In this document: one piece after another, positions 5,413 through 15,201 of the stretch | Numbering within the stretch: position 1 is the stretch's first letter | Layout of the letters: each line of letters starts with the position of its first letter | DNA from: CAYPLH01 sp964411505 | GTDB lineage: Bacteria; Bacillota; Clostridia; CAYPLH01; DUMO01 | Assembly (NCBI GenBank): GCA_964411505.1 | Contig: CAYPLH010000061.1 | Span: forward strand, 1-23,022 | DNA: 23,022 bases | Direction of reading: 5' to 3' | Notes under the pieces: model-generated | Told to the model about the DNA's origin: nothing | What the model saw: only the letters and a program-made list of their open reading frames with translations | Databases searched by the model: none | Position numbers and translations under genes: made by a program

Positions 5413-8125
5413 AAAGGTATTTGGTTCATATAGTGACCGCGAAATAAAGAGAATAATGTCTATTGTAGAAGAAATAGAATCCTTGGAGCCTCAAATGCAA
5501 GAACTAAGTGATGAGCTGCTTAAGGGGAAAACTAAAGAATTTAAAGAAAGGCTTAAAAACGGTGAGACACTTGATGATATTCTTCCGGAAGCATATGCTA
5601 CTGTCCGAGAAGCTTCTGTAAGGGTGCTTGATAAAAGGCATTTTAGTGTACAGCTTATGGGTGGGATAATATTACACCAGGGCAGGATAGCCGAAATGAA
5701 GACAGGTGAAGGAAAAACGCTTGTAGCAACACTACCTATTTATCTTAATGCACTCGAAGGTAAAGGTGTGCATCTGGTTACAGTAAATGATTATCTGGCG
5801 AGGTTTCACAGTGAATGGATGGGCAAAGTATACAATTTTCTTGGTTTGTCTGTTGGACTTATTGTTCATGACATGAACAATACAGAAAGACGAAAGGCCT
5901 ATAATTGTGATATCACATACGGAACCAATAATGAATTTGGATTTGACTATCTTCGTGACAATATGGTCATTTATAAGGAGGAAATGGTTCAACGGGAGCT
6001 AAGCTATGCAATAATTGATGAGGTTGACAGTATACTTATTGACGAAGCTCGTACACCGCTTATAATTTCAGGTGCCGGAGACAAGTCAACAGACTTCTAT
6101 AGGTTGGCGAATACTTTTGTCAAAAAGCTGAAAGCTAAGGTTTTTACTCAAACTGATGACAAGCAGGAAATGGACGATATTGCAGAGGATTACATTGTTG
6201 ACGAAAAAGCCAATACAGTATCCCTTACAGCAAATGGAGTTAATACAGCAGAAAAGTTTTTTAATATTGAAAATCTTACCGACCCTGAAAACATGACCAT
6301 ACTGCATCATGTTAATCAAGCATGCAGAGCACACGGACTAATGAAGCTTGACAGAGATTATGTTGTAAAGGATGGAGAGGTAATAATTGTAGATGAATTC
6401 ACCGGACGTTTGATGTATGGAAGGCGTTACAGCGAAGGGCTTCATCAGGCAATAGAAGCAAAAGAAGGAGTAACTGTGGAAAGGGAAAGCAAAACGCTTG
6501 CCACCATAACATTTCAAAATTATTTCCGTATGTATAAAAAACTTGCCGGTATGACGGGTACTGCACTTACCGAAGAACAGGAATTTAGGGATATATATGG
6601 TACTGATGTTGTGGTGATTCCTACCAACAAACCTATGATAAGGGTAGATAATCCGGATGCGGTTTATAAAAATGAACGAGGTAAGTTTATGTCTGTTATA
6701 GAAGACATAGTAGAGTGCAATAAGAAAGGGCAGCCAGTTCTTGTGGGTACAATTTCTATTGAAAAATCAGAGCTATTGAGTGCTCTTCTTAAAAAAAGAG
6801 GCATAAAGCACAAAGTACTTAACGCTAAGTACCATGATATGGAAGCAGAGATAGTTGCTCAGGCAGGAAGACTGGGCGCAGTTACAATTGCAACAAACAT
6901 GGCAGGTCGTGGTACAGATATTATGCTAGGCGGAAATCCTGAGCATATGGCCATGCAAGAGATGAGAAAAAGGGGAATCCCTGAAGAAATAGTACTGATG
7001 GCTATCGGTTTTTATGAAACTGACAATCCTGAGATAATTAGCGCAAGAAAATTGTTCCAAGAGCTCAATTCAAAATATAAAATTGAGACTGATGCTGAAC
7101 ATGAAAATGTAGTTGCTGTAGGAGGACTCCACATTATAGGAACAGAGCGTCATGAATCAAGGCGTATTGATAACCAGCTACGTGGTCGTTCAGGTCGTCA
7201 GGGAGATCCCGGATCTTCAAGATTTTATATTTCTTTGGAAGATGATCTGATGAGATTATTTGGATCAGACAGGATTTTAGGTATGGTTGAAACACTTGGA
7301 CTTGAGGAAGACCAACCTATAGAACACCGTATGCTTTCTAGTGCTATAGAGAATGCACAAAAACGTGTTGAAGGAAAGAACTTCAATATAAGAAAGCACG
7401 TGCTCCAGTATGATGATGTTATGAATAAACAAAGAGAAGTTATATACCAGCAGAGAAGGACGGTTCTTAACGGAGAAAGCTTAAAGCCTAACTTTGAGAA
7501 GATTATTTTGTCAACAGCCGAGCACATGGTGAAAGTTTATTGTGCGGAAAGCCCCCATCCTGATTACTGGGACTGGGAAGGACTGATAAGTTATGCTGAA
7601 AGTATATTTCTTCCTAAAGGTGCATTAGATGATCTGAAAAACAATATGGATGATGTTACTGTAGACGTTTTGAAAGATCGTCTTATAAGAATAGCAAGTG
7701 ACATTTATAGTAATAAGGAAGAACAATTTGGAGCAGAAATGATGCGTGAACTCGAGAGAGTTGTAATGCTTCGTGTGGTTGATCAACGATGGATGGATCA
7801 CATTGATGCAATGGATCAGTTAAGACATGGAATCGGGCTTAGAGCATATGGGCAAAGGGATCCTGTTATTGAATACAAGTTTGAAGGATATGAAATGTTT
7901 GAGGAGATGATAAAGAATATTCAAGAAGATGCTTTGAGAATAATCAGTAAATCTCGTGTAGACAATGCTTCAACAAAACGAGAAAAAGTAGCTGAGCCAA
8001 CCAGTGCCTCACATGGGGACCAACCACAAAAACAGCAGACTGTTAAGAAAGGTGCTTATGTGGGTCGTAACGATCCATGCCCCTGTGGTAGCGGTAAAAA
8101 ATACAAAAAGTGCTGTGGTAAATAA
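5396..8125 (+). CDS. secA: Preprotein translocase ATPase SecA
   Basis: The motor ATPase that pushes unfolded preproteins through the SecYEG channel. The 909-residue product shows Walker A MKTGEGKT (about 101-108), DEVD Walker B (208-211) followed by SILIDEARTPLIISG, the preprotein-crosslinking region, NBD2 with TIATNMAGRGTDIMLGG and QLRGRSGRQGDPGSSRF, the helical scaffold, and a C-terminal zinc tail CPCGSGKKYKKCC (about 895-907) expected to bind zinc and SecB or ribosome. Normally conserved VNDYLA-RD reads VNDYLARFHSEWM, a small local divergence. GTG 5396 is chosen because a perfect AGGAGG lies 8 nt upstream; the longer frame from ATG 5360 lies inside the preceding gene. folC follows 39 nt later. 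Confidence 0.98.
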   Translation: MRKLIEKVFGSYSDREIKRIMSIVEEIESLEPQMQELSDELLKGKTKEFKERLKNGETLDDILPEAYATVREASVRVLDKRHFSVQLMGGIILHQGRIAEMKTGEGKTLVATLPIYLNALEGKGVHLVTVNDYLARFHSEWMGKVYNFLGLSVGLIVHDMNNTERRKAYNCDITYGTNNEFGFDYLRDNMVIYKEEMVQRELSYAIIDEVDSILIDEARTPLIISGAGDKSTDFYRLANTFVKKLKAKVFTQTDDKQEMDDIAEDYIVDEKANTVSLTANGVNTAEKFFNIENLTDPENMTILHHVNQACRAHGLMKLDRDYVVKDGEVIIVDEFTGRLMYGRRYSEGLHQAIEAKEGVTVERESKTLATITFQNYFRMYKKLAGMTGTALTEEQEFRDIYGTDVVVIPTNKPMIRVDNPDAVYKNERGKFMSVIEDIVECNKKGQPVLVGTISIEKSELLSALLKKRGIKHKVLNAKYHDMEAEIVAQAGRLGAVTIATNMAGRGTDIMLGGNPEHMAMQEMRKRGIPEEIVLMAIGFYETDNPEIISARKLFQELNSKYKIETDAEHENVVAVGGLHIIGTERHESRRIDNQLRGRSGRQGDPGSSRFYISLEDDLMRLFGSDRILGMVETLGLEEDQPIEHRMLSSAIENAQKRVEGKNFNIRKHVLQYDDVMNKQREVIYQQRRTVLNGESLKPNFEKIILSTAEHMVKVYCAESPHPDYWDWEGLISYAESIFLPKGALDDLKNNMDDVTVDVLKDRLIRIASDIYSNKEEQFGAEMMRELERVVMLRVVDQRWMDHIDAMDQLRHGIGLRAYGQRDPVIEYKFEGYEMFEEMIKNIQEDALRIISKSRVDNASTKREKVAEPTSASHGDQPQKQQTVKKGAYVGRNDPCPCGSGKKYKKCCGK

Positions 8126-8164
8126 ATATTGACCATTGAATATGACAATATATGGGAGGCTGAT

Positions 8165-9475
8165 ATGGACTACAATGAATCAATTTTATATATACATGGT
8201 ACTTATAAATTTGGTATAAAGCTGGGATTAGAAAATATAAGAGCGTTGCTTAATCTAATGGGGAACCCCCAGAGCAATTTGAAATTTATTCATATTGCAG
8301 GCACTAATGGGAAAGGTTCAACAGCAGCATTTATAACCCAGATATTAATAGAAGCAGGATACACTGTAGGGACATTTACTTCGCCATACCTTAGGAAGTT
8401 TACTGAGCGCATAACGGTTAATAATACAGAAATCGAAGAAGATGTCCTCGCTAAGATTACCACTGTAATTAAAGATAAAATAGGGCTAATGAAAGCAAAA
8501 GGAATGAACCATCCAACTGAATTCGAGATAATAACAGCTATAGGTTTTCAATATTTTTTTGAGAAAAAATGCGACATTGTGATACTTGAGGTTGGTATGG
8601 GAGGTAGGTTTGATTCCACAAATATTATAAACTCACCACTTGCTTGTGTAATGGCTTCAATAAGTTATGATCATACTAAATATTTAGGAAAAACTCTTAC
8701 CGAAATAGCCTCTGAAAAAGCTGGTATTATAAAAGATAACAGTCGAGTTGTTGCGTACCCTTCAAAAGAGGAAGCAATTAAGTCTATAGAAGATAAATGC
8801 AGCCAGACAAACTCAGTACTTTATAAAGTAAGACATGAAGATGTGAAGGTGCAAAGTGAAGATATTTTTGAGCAGGAATTTAATTATGAGAATTTAAAAT
8901 CGCTTAAAATACACCTGCCGGGTGATTTTCAGACGTATAATGCGGCTGTTGCAGTAAAAACTGTACAACTGTTGAAAGAACAGGGTTATAAAATTGAGGA
9001 AAGTGATATAAGAAACGGACTTAAAAAAACAGAATGGCCTGGAAGAATAGAGGTTGTTTCAACCAATCCAACAGTAATAATTGATGGAGCGCATAACCCA
9101 GATGCAGTAGAAAAGTTATCATACAGTCTAAAAAAGTATTTTCCGGGTAAAAAGATTATTTTTATTATGGGTGTAATGAAAGATAAAGATTTTATACAAA
9201 TGATTGAAAAGGTTACGCCTATTGCAAGCTGCTTTATTGCAGTGACAGCTTCTGACAATGATCGGGCTCTTGCAGCAAGAGAACTTGCAGAGTATATAAA
9301 ACGGTATTGTAATAATGTGATTGTTAGTGATACAATTAAAGAGGCTGTTAAAATGAGTATTAATCTGGCAAGTGTGAATGATGTTATTTGTGCTTTGGGT
9401 TCACTTTATTATATTGGTGAAGTAAAAAGCATGTTTGATAGTGAGGAACGGAATACTCGAAAAATATGGGGGTAG
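8165..9475 (+). CDS. folC: Folylpolyglutamate / dihydrofolate synthase
   Basis: Mur-ligase-type enzyme that adds glutamate to dihydropteroate and/or tetrahydrofolate using ATP, retaining folates in the cytoplasm. In the 436-residue product the P-loop HIAGTNGKGS (about 43-52), the folate-loop region SPYLRKFTERI (73-83), LEVGMGGRFDSTN (141-153, metal binding), and the C-terminal domain signature DGAHNP (307-312) are all present. The length is standard. ATG 8165 has GGGAGG 5 nt upstream; a TTG at 8129 opens the same frame but has no ribosome site. It is likely cotranscribed with secA and the following TPR gene. The sequence alone does not tell whether it has both DHFS and FPGS activity. Confidence 0.95.
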   Translation: MDYNESILYIHGTYKFGIKLGLENIRALLNLMGNPQSNLKFIHIAGTNGKGSTAAFITQILIEAGYTVGTFTSPYLRKFTERITVNNTEIEEDVLAKITTVIKDKIGLMKAKGMNHPTEFEIITAIGFQYFFEKKCDIVILEVGMGGRFDSTNIINSPLACVMASISYDHTKYLGKTLTEIASEKAGIIKDNSRVVAYPSKEEAIKSIEDKCSQTNSVLYKVRHEDVKVQSEDIFEQEFNYENLKSLKIHLPGDFQTYNAAVAVKTVQLLKEQGYKIEESDIRNGLKKTEWPGRIEVVSTNPTVIIDGAHNPDAVEKLSYSLKKYFPGKKIIFIMGVMKDKDFIQMIEKVTPIASCFIAVTASDNDRALAARELAEYIKRYCNNVIVSDTIKEAVKMSINLASVNDVICALGSLYYIGEVKSMFDSEERNTRKIWG

Positions 9476-9528
9476 AAGTCACACAATATACATTGTATTA
9501 TTTATTCTTTAAAAGTCCGGGGGTGTAA

Positions 9529-10677
9529 ATGTTGATTAATTACAAAGCGGAGTTGGAATATTTTACTCCGATACAACTTAATTTTGATGACATCGAAGGT
9601 GAAATTCCTGACAATATAAAAAACTCGGCGATACTATTCAATAAAGCACTGGATAATATAAAAGTCGGAAGTGAAGATATTGCAATTATTGAACTTCGAA
9701 AAGCTATATCAATGAATCCGGACTTTCTTAAAGCAATGAATCTGTTAGGTCTGGCATACTGTATTATGAATGACTTTACTAGTGCTGCTCAGGTTTTCAA
9801 GCGGGTGATAGAAGCTGAAAAAAATAGTGTTAAAGCATTGGAGTACATGAACAGGATTAGTGGAATGAATATGGAAGATACAAAGGTTGTTCCTGTACAA
9901 AAAGTGACTAAGAAAAAGGTTAAGGCAGCAAAAACAAAAAAGCAAGCACCAAAATCTTCCCAAAAAGATGATATTATCTTTGGACGTTTCAAGTTTGACC
10001 CTGCAAACTTTATTTTAGGTATTGTTATAGGAATAATTTTAATATTGTTTATTGGCTTTATATACTTTTTTTTCATTGATACGGGAGATGATAAGGAAGA
10101 GGATATTATCAACAATCCTTTGGATACAGTATTATCGCAAAAAATACGGCTTGAGGTTGAAGAAGAGCATAATAAACAGCTTACTGAAAAAGACAGTGAG
10201 ATCGATCAACTAAAAAATGACCTTGAGGCTGCAAAAAAGAGTTCTGAATATCTTAAGAACGTAATTATTTTAAACGATGTTGAGAACTTGTTTGAGTTGG
10301 AAAAGTATGAGGAAGCAGCGGATCTGTTTCTTAAAATCAAAGAACTACAATTTACTGGTGAAGATGGGGATTTGTATGACAAAATAGTAGCTGAAGATAT
10401 GAACAAAGCTGCATGGGCTTTATATAATGCAGGTCTTGACCATTTCAAAAAGGCTCAGTACAGTATGGCTCTAGAGAGATTTTTAAAAGTTGACGCTTAT
10501 GTAGAAGAATGGGAGAGCATGGACTGGCTTATGTACCATACCGGTGTTTGCTATAAAGAATCGAATGATTCAAGAAAGGCATTGGAAATTTTTGAGGAAA
10601 TAAAAGAAGAATACCCAAGAAGCGGAACACTTCAGTATGTTGAGTATATGATTGATCAGATATTAAATAATGTGTAG
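9529..10677 (+). CDS. TPR - transmembrane - coiled-coil - TPR protein
   Basis: A 382-residue bitopic membrane protein with no family name I can assign. Residues about 30-105 form N-terminal TPR-like helices (including AIIELRKAISMNPDFLKAMNLLG). Residues 122-147 are strongly basic (VTKKKVKAAKTKKQ), which by the positive-inside rule keeps the N-terminal part cytoplasmic. One membrane helix spans about 161-183. An acidic stretch and a coiled coil (205-245) follow, then a second TPR block (about 250-380, ending YPRSGTLQYVEYMIDQIL) expected outside the cell. GGGGGTG lies about 5 nt before ATG 9529. It follows folC by 53 nt and probably closes the secA operon. TPR domains on both faces suggest a scaffold linking cytoplasmic and envelope complexes, but the partners are unknown. 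Confidence 0.82.
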   Translation: MLINYKAELEYFTPIQLNFDDIEGEIPDNIKNSAILFNKALDNIKVGSEDIAIIELRKAISMNPDFLKAMNLLGLAYCIMNDFTSAAQVFKRVIEAEKNSVKALEYMNRISGMNMEDTKVVPVQKVTKKKVKAAKTKKQAPKSSQKDDIIFGRFKFDPANFILGIVIGIILILFIGFIYFFFIDTGDDKEEDIINNPLDTVLSQKIRLEVEEEHNKQLTEKDSEIDQLKNDLEAAKKSSEYLKNVIILNDVENLFELEKYEEAADLFLKIKELQFTGEDGDLYDKIVAEDMNKAAWALYNAGLDHFKKAQYSMALERFLKVDAYVEEWESMDWLMYHTGVCYKESNDSRKALEIFEEIKEEYPRSGTLQYVEYMIDQILNNV

Positions 10678-10678
10678 A

Positions 10679-12073
10679 CTAACCAACTAGCTCAACTTTT
10701 GGACCAGCAATTCTCTCATAAACATAAGAAACAAGTCTTGCAGGATACACAACCATAACAATATAAATAAGGGGATACGCGGGAACTATTAATCTGGGAT
10801 AATCTCCATATGAGAAAAATGCAGCAACAGCGTAGTGGTATAAGATGATTAATACAATAATTACAATAGGAAACAGTATTTTTTTTGTCTTCTTCTTTGC
10901 AAAGAAAATCAAATACAACATTTCTGTAATCGCAGGAATAACTAAAATATAAGCGCGGTCAAAAAAATCTGTCATTTTCTTTATATCTACTAATAGAGCA
11001 CTTTTGTTTTCTGATATAGCAAGCTCATTTATTGCAATATAATCTTCAAAGGGAGATTTTAAAAGCAGTTCCACAGTTTGGCCTAAGCTTTTTACAATAA
11101 ATTCAAAAGGATGCCTGACTAATATCGCTTTTGCATATTGACCAGCTTTTTCATAGTGATTACCTATGTATCCATAATTGCCCACGAAATGCCAAGGTTC
11201 AGGGAACTTTCCGTTTACTAACCTTCCAGCGTCTTCATTTGCCATGAATCTGTCTATGTCGTCTTTAAGTTCAGGAACATATCCTCCCATGTTATATTGC
11301 ATAACCTTGCCCAAGTAATTCACACTTCCTACAGATGAGAATCCGAAATAACCAGTTTGTGCATAGTGCAAGGCAGAATAAAGAACAATACTTCCATAAA
11401 TAACTGCAAGACATAAAGATAATGGTTTTATAAGTTTATACAAGCTTATATCTTTCAGCATAAAAAATCTTAAAAGAATAAATATAAGTATAAGAATAGG
11501 AAGCATTAGAAAGAATGGTTTTGTATATATTGCAAGAAATGAAATAATAAAAGAATAGTATAGAAACTTAACTCTCTGGCGGTTAAAAAACAATACAAGG
11601 CAGTATGCAGCTAGTGTTACTAAAAAAATCGAAAAGTTTTCAGATAACAGTATAAAATCCCAATTATAAATGGTGAAGCTGATTGCTGCAATAAACGAAG
11701 AAATATAAGCTATAATACGATTTTGAAAAGCTTCATTCACCAATAGATAAATTACAAAAACATTTAATAAACCTAGTAACGATTGAAGATAAGGCATTAC
11801 ATAACCTATATTTGCCCATCCATAATTTGCTGCCATAATCATAATTCCCAATGGATATATTGGTGGTCTGTATTCATTAAGGCCAAGATGATAGTAGATA
11901 CTCATTGCACAGTCATAATAAGTTGTTGTATCACTCACTTCTATAGCTTTACCTATTGATTTGAAAAACAAAATACGAACGCCAGCACCACATATAATAA
12001 TTGCAGCCATAATTAAGTAGTTATGAACAATTTTATTTTTTTTAAAAGTACTTTTTTTGTTTTCAGTATTCAA
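10679..12073 (-). CDS. GT-C-type membrane glycosyltransferase-like protein
   Basis: A 464-residue protein with about ten predicted membrane helices that resembles the PMT/ArnT (glycosyltransferase family 39/83-like) superfamily, which moves sugars from lipid-phosphate carriers to protein or cell-wall acceptors. The first outer loop has the acidic motif SDTTTYY (about 47-53) and RPPIYP (69-74), both expected near the active site in this superfamily. A large soluble loop (about 240-340) separates the helix groups. TTG 12073 is chosen because GGGAGG lies exactly 5 nt upstream; TTG 12088 also opens the frame but lacks a site. It stands alone, opposite to its neighbours. Donor and acceptor cannot be deduced. 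Confidence 0.75.
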   Translation of the reverse strand: MNTENKKSTFKKNKIVHNYLIMAAIIICGAGVRILFFKSIGKAIEVSDTTTYYDCAMSIYYHLGLNEYRPPIYPLGIMIMAANYGWANIGYVMPYLQSLLGLLNVFVIYLLVNEAFQNRIIAYISSFIAAISFTIYNWDFILLSENFSIFLVTLAAYCLVLFFNRQRVKFLYYSFIISFLAIYTKPFFLMLPILILIFILLRFFMLKDISLYKLIKPLSLCLAVIYGSIVLYSALHYAQTGYFGFSSVGSVNYLGKVMQYNMGGYVPELKDDIDRFMANEDAGRLVNGKFPEPWHFVGNYGYIGNHYEKAGQYAKAILVRHPFEFIVKSLGQTVELLLKSPFEDYIAINELAISENKSALLVDIKKMTDFFDRAYILVIPAITEMLYLIFFAKKKTKKILFPIVIIVLIILYHYAVAAFFSYGDYPRLIVPAYPLIYIVMVVYPARLVSYVYERIAGPKVELVG

Positions 12074-12298
12074 AAGAACCTCCCACAAATTGGATTAATA
12101 AATATATTATTTGGTAAAAATCAAAAAAAATACACAAATAGTTGGCTATTCAATAAATAAATACAAGAATCACAGAAACAAAAAACTATTTTTAAAAAAA
12201 AGTACAAGCCTGCAACAATCACTGTTTTGGTGAGTTTGTAATATATATAAAGTATAAAGCAGCTTAAGAATAAAGATGTCTGGATGCAGGTGATTTTT

Positions 12299-13414
12299 GT
12301 GGAAGGTAACATAAATAAAAGACTTAACCTTGTATTAAGTGGTGGAGGTATTAAGGGTATAGCTTATATAGGCGTTTTTGAAGTCATAGAAAGTATGGGT
12401 TATCATGCGGGAAACATTGCTGGTGTTTCAGCAGGTGCTCTAGCTGGATCATTTGCTGCAGCTGGATATAAGGCTGATGAAATCAAGAAGATAATGCATG
12501 AATTTGATTTTGAGAAACTTAGTATTTCACAGATACCTCAAAAGGTACCTGTAGTGCAAAGATACATGGAGTACAATCCGGAGCTTTTAATGCAAACTAG
12601 AAATAATATGCGATTTTTTATGAGTAACACGAATTATAATGAGCGAAGTAATGATGATATAGAATTTTTATTAGACTTGCCACAATACCGTGCGAATTTT
12701 CTAAAAAACCTAGTTACATTGAGTAAAAAAGGATCTCTCTTTGACGGAGATCTCCTTGAAAATTGGGTATATAAAGTTCTTGCACGCCGTGGTATAAAAA
12801 AATTTGGAGATCTTAGAGGTGGCATAAAAGATCAAGTTAACCCAGGTGGTTATAAATTAAGAATGACTGCAGTTGATATAAACCGCGCAAAAATAGTTGT
12901 GTTACCTGATGATATTTCCTATTATGGTATAGAACCTGACAAGCTTGAAGTTGCAAAAGCAGTTAGGATGAGTACTGCAGTTCCTTTTGCGTTCAAAGCG
13001 GTGGAATTGCCAAAGACAGAATGCAGCAAAACTAAAATGCATTATTTGGTTGATGGAGGCGTATTTGACAATTTTCCAATGTGGATGATTAACTACTCAA
13101 AGACTGTTCCTAAAATAGGATTCAGATTATATAGCGGTGAGGAAAAACTTCTGAGTCTGAGTACACCGCTCAAGGTGCTCAAATCTCTAATTAACGCTGT
13201 ACATGATACAGGAGTACCGACTAATCAAGTGGACAGTTCATTTATTGCTAAAATTGATGTATCAAAAGTTTCATCTTTGGATTTTGGTCTTGATGAGGAA
13301 GAGAAAGACTATCTTTATAATTCAGGAAAAAATGCAGCCTATAAGTTTTTTAGCAGTTTTGACTATCGAATAAGCAACATCAGGTATCTTTTTCATTGGT
13401 TATTCGGAAGGTAA
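12299..13414 (+). CDS. Patatin-like phospholipase
   Basis: A 371-residue serine acyl hydrolase of the patatin/RssA type, which cleaves acyl chains from lipids with a Ser-Asp dyad. The oxyanion-hole motif GGGIKG is at about 15-20, the nucleophile elbow GVSAG at 42-46 (Ser44), and the catalytic aspartate in VDGGVFDNFP (Asp252). All key residues are present, so it should be active. There is no signal peptide or membrane helix, so a cytoplasmic or membrane-surface location is likely. GTG 12299 is preferred because AGGTGA precedes it by 5 nt; the in-frame ATG 12284 has no clear ribosome site. The gene is divergent from the glycosyltransferase; the roughly 225-nt spacer is very AT-rich with no clear -35/-10 pair. 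Confidence 0.9.
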   Translation: MEGNINKRLNLVLSGGGIKGIAYIGVFEVIESMGYHAGNIAGVSAGALAGSFAAAGYKADEIKKIMHEFDFEKLSISQIPQKVPVVQRYMEYNPELLMQTRNNMRFFMSNTNYNERSNDDIEFLLDLPQYRANFLKNLVTLSKKGSLFDGDLLENWVYKVLARRGIKKFGDLRGGIKDQVNPGGYKLRMTAVDINRAKIVVLPDDISYYGIEPDKLEVAKAVRMSTAVPFAFKAVELPKTECSKTKMHYLVDGGVFDNFPMWMINYSKTVPKIGFRLYSGEEKLLSLSTPLKVLKSLINAVHDTGVPTNQVDSSFIAKIDVSKVSSLDFGLDEEEKDYLYNSGKNAAYKFFSSFDYRISNIRYLFHWLFGR

Positions 13415-13466
13415 ACTGGCAGGACACAGATAATTATAATATGCTTTTTAGATTGTGATTAATGAT

Positions 13467-13534
13467 ATAGTGTAGCAACAGAACTGGCTAATTATTATTT
13501 TAAAAACTAACAGTTCGTAGAATATAAAAAAAGC
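13467..13534. repeat. Half-copy of the palindromic repeat, 5' of thrC
   Basis: This 68-bp segment aligns along its length with the reverse complement of the right arm of the 4124-4324 element. Shared features are the end GTGTARCAACAGAAC, the middle GGCTAATTATT, and GTTCGTAGAATATAAAAA. No opposite arm follows it locally. The outermost bases ATATAGTGTAG (from 13465) match, inverted, the sequence ending at 15247 downstream of thrC. Confidence 0.65.
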
Positions 13535-13555
13535 AAATCAAAAGCCTCAGAAAAT

Positions 13556-13584
13556 TTTACTTTATTTTTTCTTGGATATATATT
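13556..13584 (+). promoter_or_regulatory. Candidate promoter for thrC
   Basis: TTTACT (13556-13561), a 17-nt spacer and TATATT (13579-13584) form a moderate vegetative promoter starting transcription about 30 nt before the thrC ATG. A 10-bp palindrome ATGTATACAT (13588-13597) covers the predicted start site and could be an operator. Confidence 0.4.
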
Positions 13585-13622
13585 ATCATGTATACATATA
13601 TGGGTGAATAGGGGGCGTTGCT

Positions 13623-15125
13623 ATGCAATACGAAAGCACCAGAGGGGGAGTTGGATCTGTATTATCAGCAGAGGCTATCAAACAGGGTATTGCACCTGAT
13701 GGGGGACTATATGTTCCGGAACAAAAGATAAAAACAGCTGATAATTTTTTGCAAAAGCTTGTTGATATGGATTATAAAGGAAGAGCTGTTGAGATTTTAA
13801 AATATTTTTTGGATGACTATACTGAAGATGAAATTAGAGAGTGTGTTTATAGAGCATATACTGAGGAAAAGTTTGGGAGTAAGGAAATAGCTCCAGTTCA
13901 TAAGTTGAATGATAATATATACGTTTTAGAACTTTTTCATGGTCCTACTTGTGCCTTTAAGGATATGGCTTTGCAGATTCTGCCTCATTTGCTTGTCAAA
14001 GCAGTAGCAAAGCTTGGGGAGAAGGATAGAATTGTAATCTTAGTGGCAACTTCTGGTGATACTGGAAAAGCGGCTCTTGAAGGGTTTAAGGATGTTGATG
14101 GAACAAGTATAATAGTATTCTACCCTGAAAACGGGGTAAGTCAGATTCAAAAGATGCAGATGATAACCCAGACAGGGAACAACGTTCACACTGTTGCGGT
14201 AAAAGGAAATTTTGACGATACACAGAATGGAGTTAAGGAAATTTTTGCAGATGAAGAGCTTAATAACAGACTGAGTCAAAATGCAATAAAGCTTTCTTCA
14301 GCTAATTCTATTAACTGGGGGCGTTTAGTACCACAGATAATTTATTATTTTTCAGCTTATTGTGATATGGTAAAAAGTAATGAGATTAATATTGGAGATA
14401 AAATAAATATTGCTGTTCCTACAGGTAATTTTGGCAACATCCTTGCAGCATTTTATGCTAAAGAGATGGGGCTGCCTGTAAACCGCTTTATTTGTGCTTC
14501 CAATGAGAACAATGTTCTAACTGAATTTATTAATACAGGAACATATAATAGAAACCGTGAGTTTAAGAAAACTATATCACCGTCAATGGATATTTTAATT
14601 TCAAGCAATCTTGAAAGGCTGCTTTTTGAATTGATAGAGCATGATTCTACATCGGTAAATCAATGGATGGACAGTCTTAAAAAAAATGGAGAATACACGG
14701 TTGATGAAGAAACAAAGAAAAAGATATCTTCTTTGTTTTGGGCAGATTATACAGATCAAAGTGATACACTTGCAACAATTGAGTGTATTTATGATGAATA
14801 TAAATATCTTATTGACACTCATACTGCTGTTGCCATTGATGTGTATGACAAATATATTATTTCAACTAATGATATGACAAAAACACTCATTGCATCAACT
14901 GCAAGTCCATTTAAATTTAATAAAAGTGTAGCATATGCGGTATTAGGAGAAGCTAACATAGTAAATAAGGACGAACATGAGCTTCTTGAAATATTGGCAG
15001 GTGAATGTGAACTTGAAATACCTGGGCCTTTACGAAATCTAGATAAATTACCAATAAAGCATAATACTATATGTAAGAAAGACCAGATGAAAGAAACAGT
15101 GGGAAAAATACTGGGGATTTACTAG
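13623..15125 (+). CDS. thrC: Threonine synthase
   Basis: PLP enzyme converting O-phosphohomoserine to threonine, the last step of the pathway. The 500-residue length and the start MQYESTRGGVGSVLSAEAIKQG place it in the long class resembling the E. coli/fungal type rather than the shorter Bacillus type. The PLP lysine is Lys113 in FHGPTCAFKDMALQ; the phosphate-binding SGDTG is at about 144-148; PTGNFGNILAAFYAKEMGLP follows. ATG 13623 has a GGGGG purine block about 8 nt upstream. It precedes the ACT-hom-aspartate kinase group but is separated by 346 nt with its own promoter candidate, so it may be a separate unit. It is bracketed by inverted arms of the repeat family. Confidence 0.96.
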   Translation: MQYESTRGGVGSVLSAEAIKQGIAPDGGLYVPEQKIKTADNFLQKLVDMDYKGRAVEILKYFLDDYTEDEIRECVYRAYTEEKFGSKEIAPVHKLNDNIYVLELFHGPTCAFKDMALQILPHLLVKAVAKLGEKDRIVILVATSGDTGKAALEGFKDVDGTSIIVFYPENGVSQIQKMQMITQTGNNVHTVAVKGNFDDTQNGVKEIFADEELNNRLSQNAIKLSSANSINWGRLVPQIIYYFSAYCDMVKSNEINIGDKINIAVPTGNFGNILAAFYAKEMGLPVNRFICASNENNVLTEFINTGTYNRNREFKKTISPSMDILISSNLERLLFELIEHDSTSVNQWMDSLKKNGEYTVDEETKKKISSLFWADYTDQSDTLATIECIYDEYKYLIDTHTAVAIDVYDKYIISTNDMTKTLIASTASPFKFNKSVAYAVLGEANIVNKDEHELLEILAGECELEIPGPLRNLDKLPIKHNTICKKDQMKETVGKILGIY

Positions 15126-15201
15126 TTTAAACAGGTATTATCTGTTCTTAAAAAAGCTGGGAGGATATCTTCTTGCTTAATTCTAATAAAGTAATGTTGA
15201 C

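Noticed and set aside
12089..12298. Possible promoter pair or regulatory RNA between the glycosyltransferase and patatin genes.
   Set aside because: The spacer is A/T-rich, with many weak TATA-like boxes but no -35/-10 pair with proper spacing on either strand.
14686..14877. Plus-strand frame of 63 codons inside thrC.
   Set aside because: It is an out-of-frame shadow of thrC with low-complexity hydrophobic sequence and no ribosome site.
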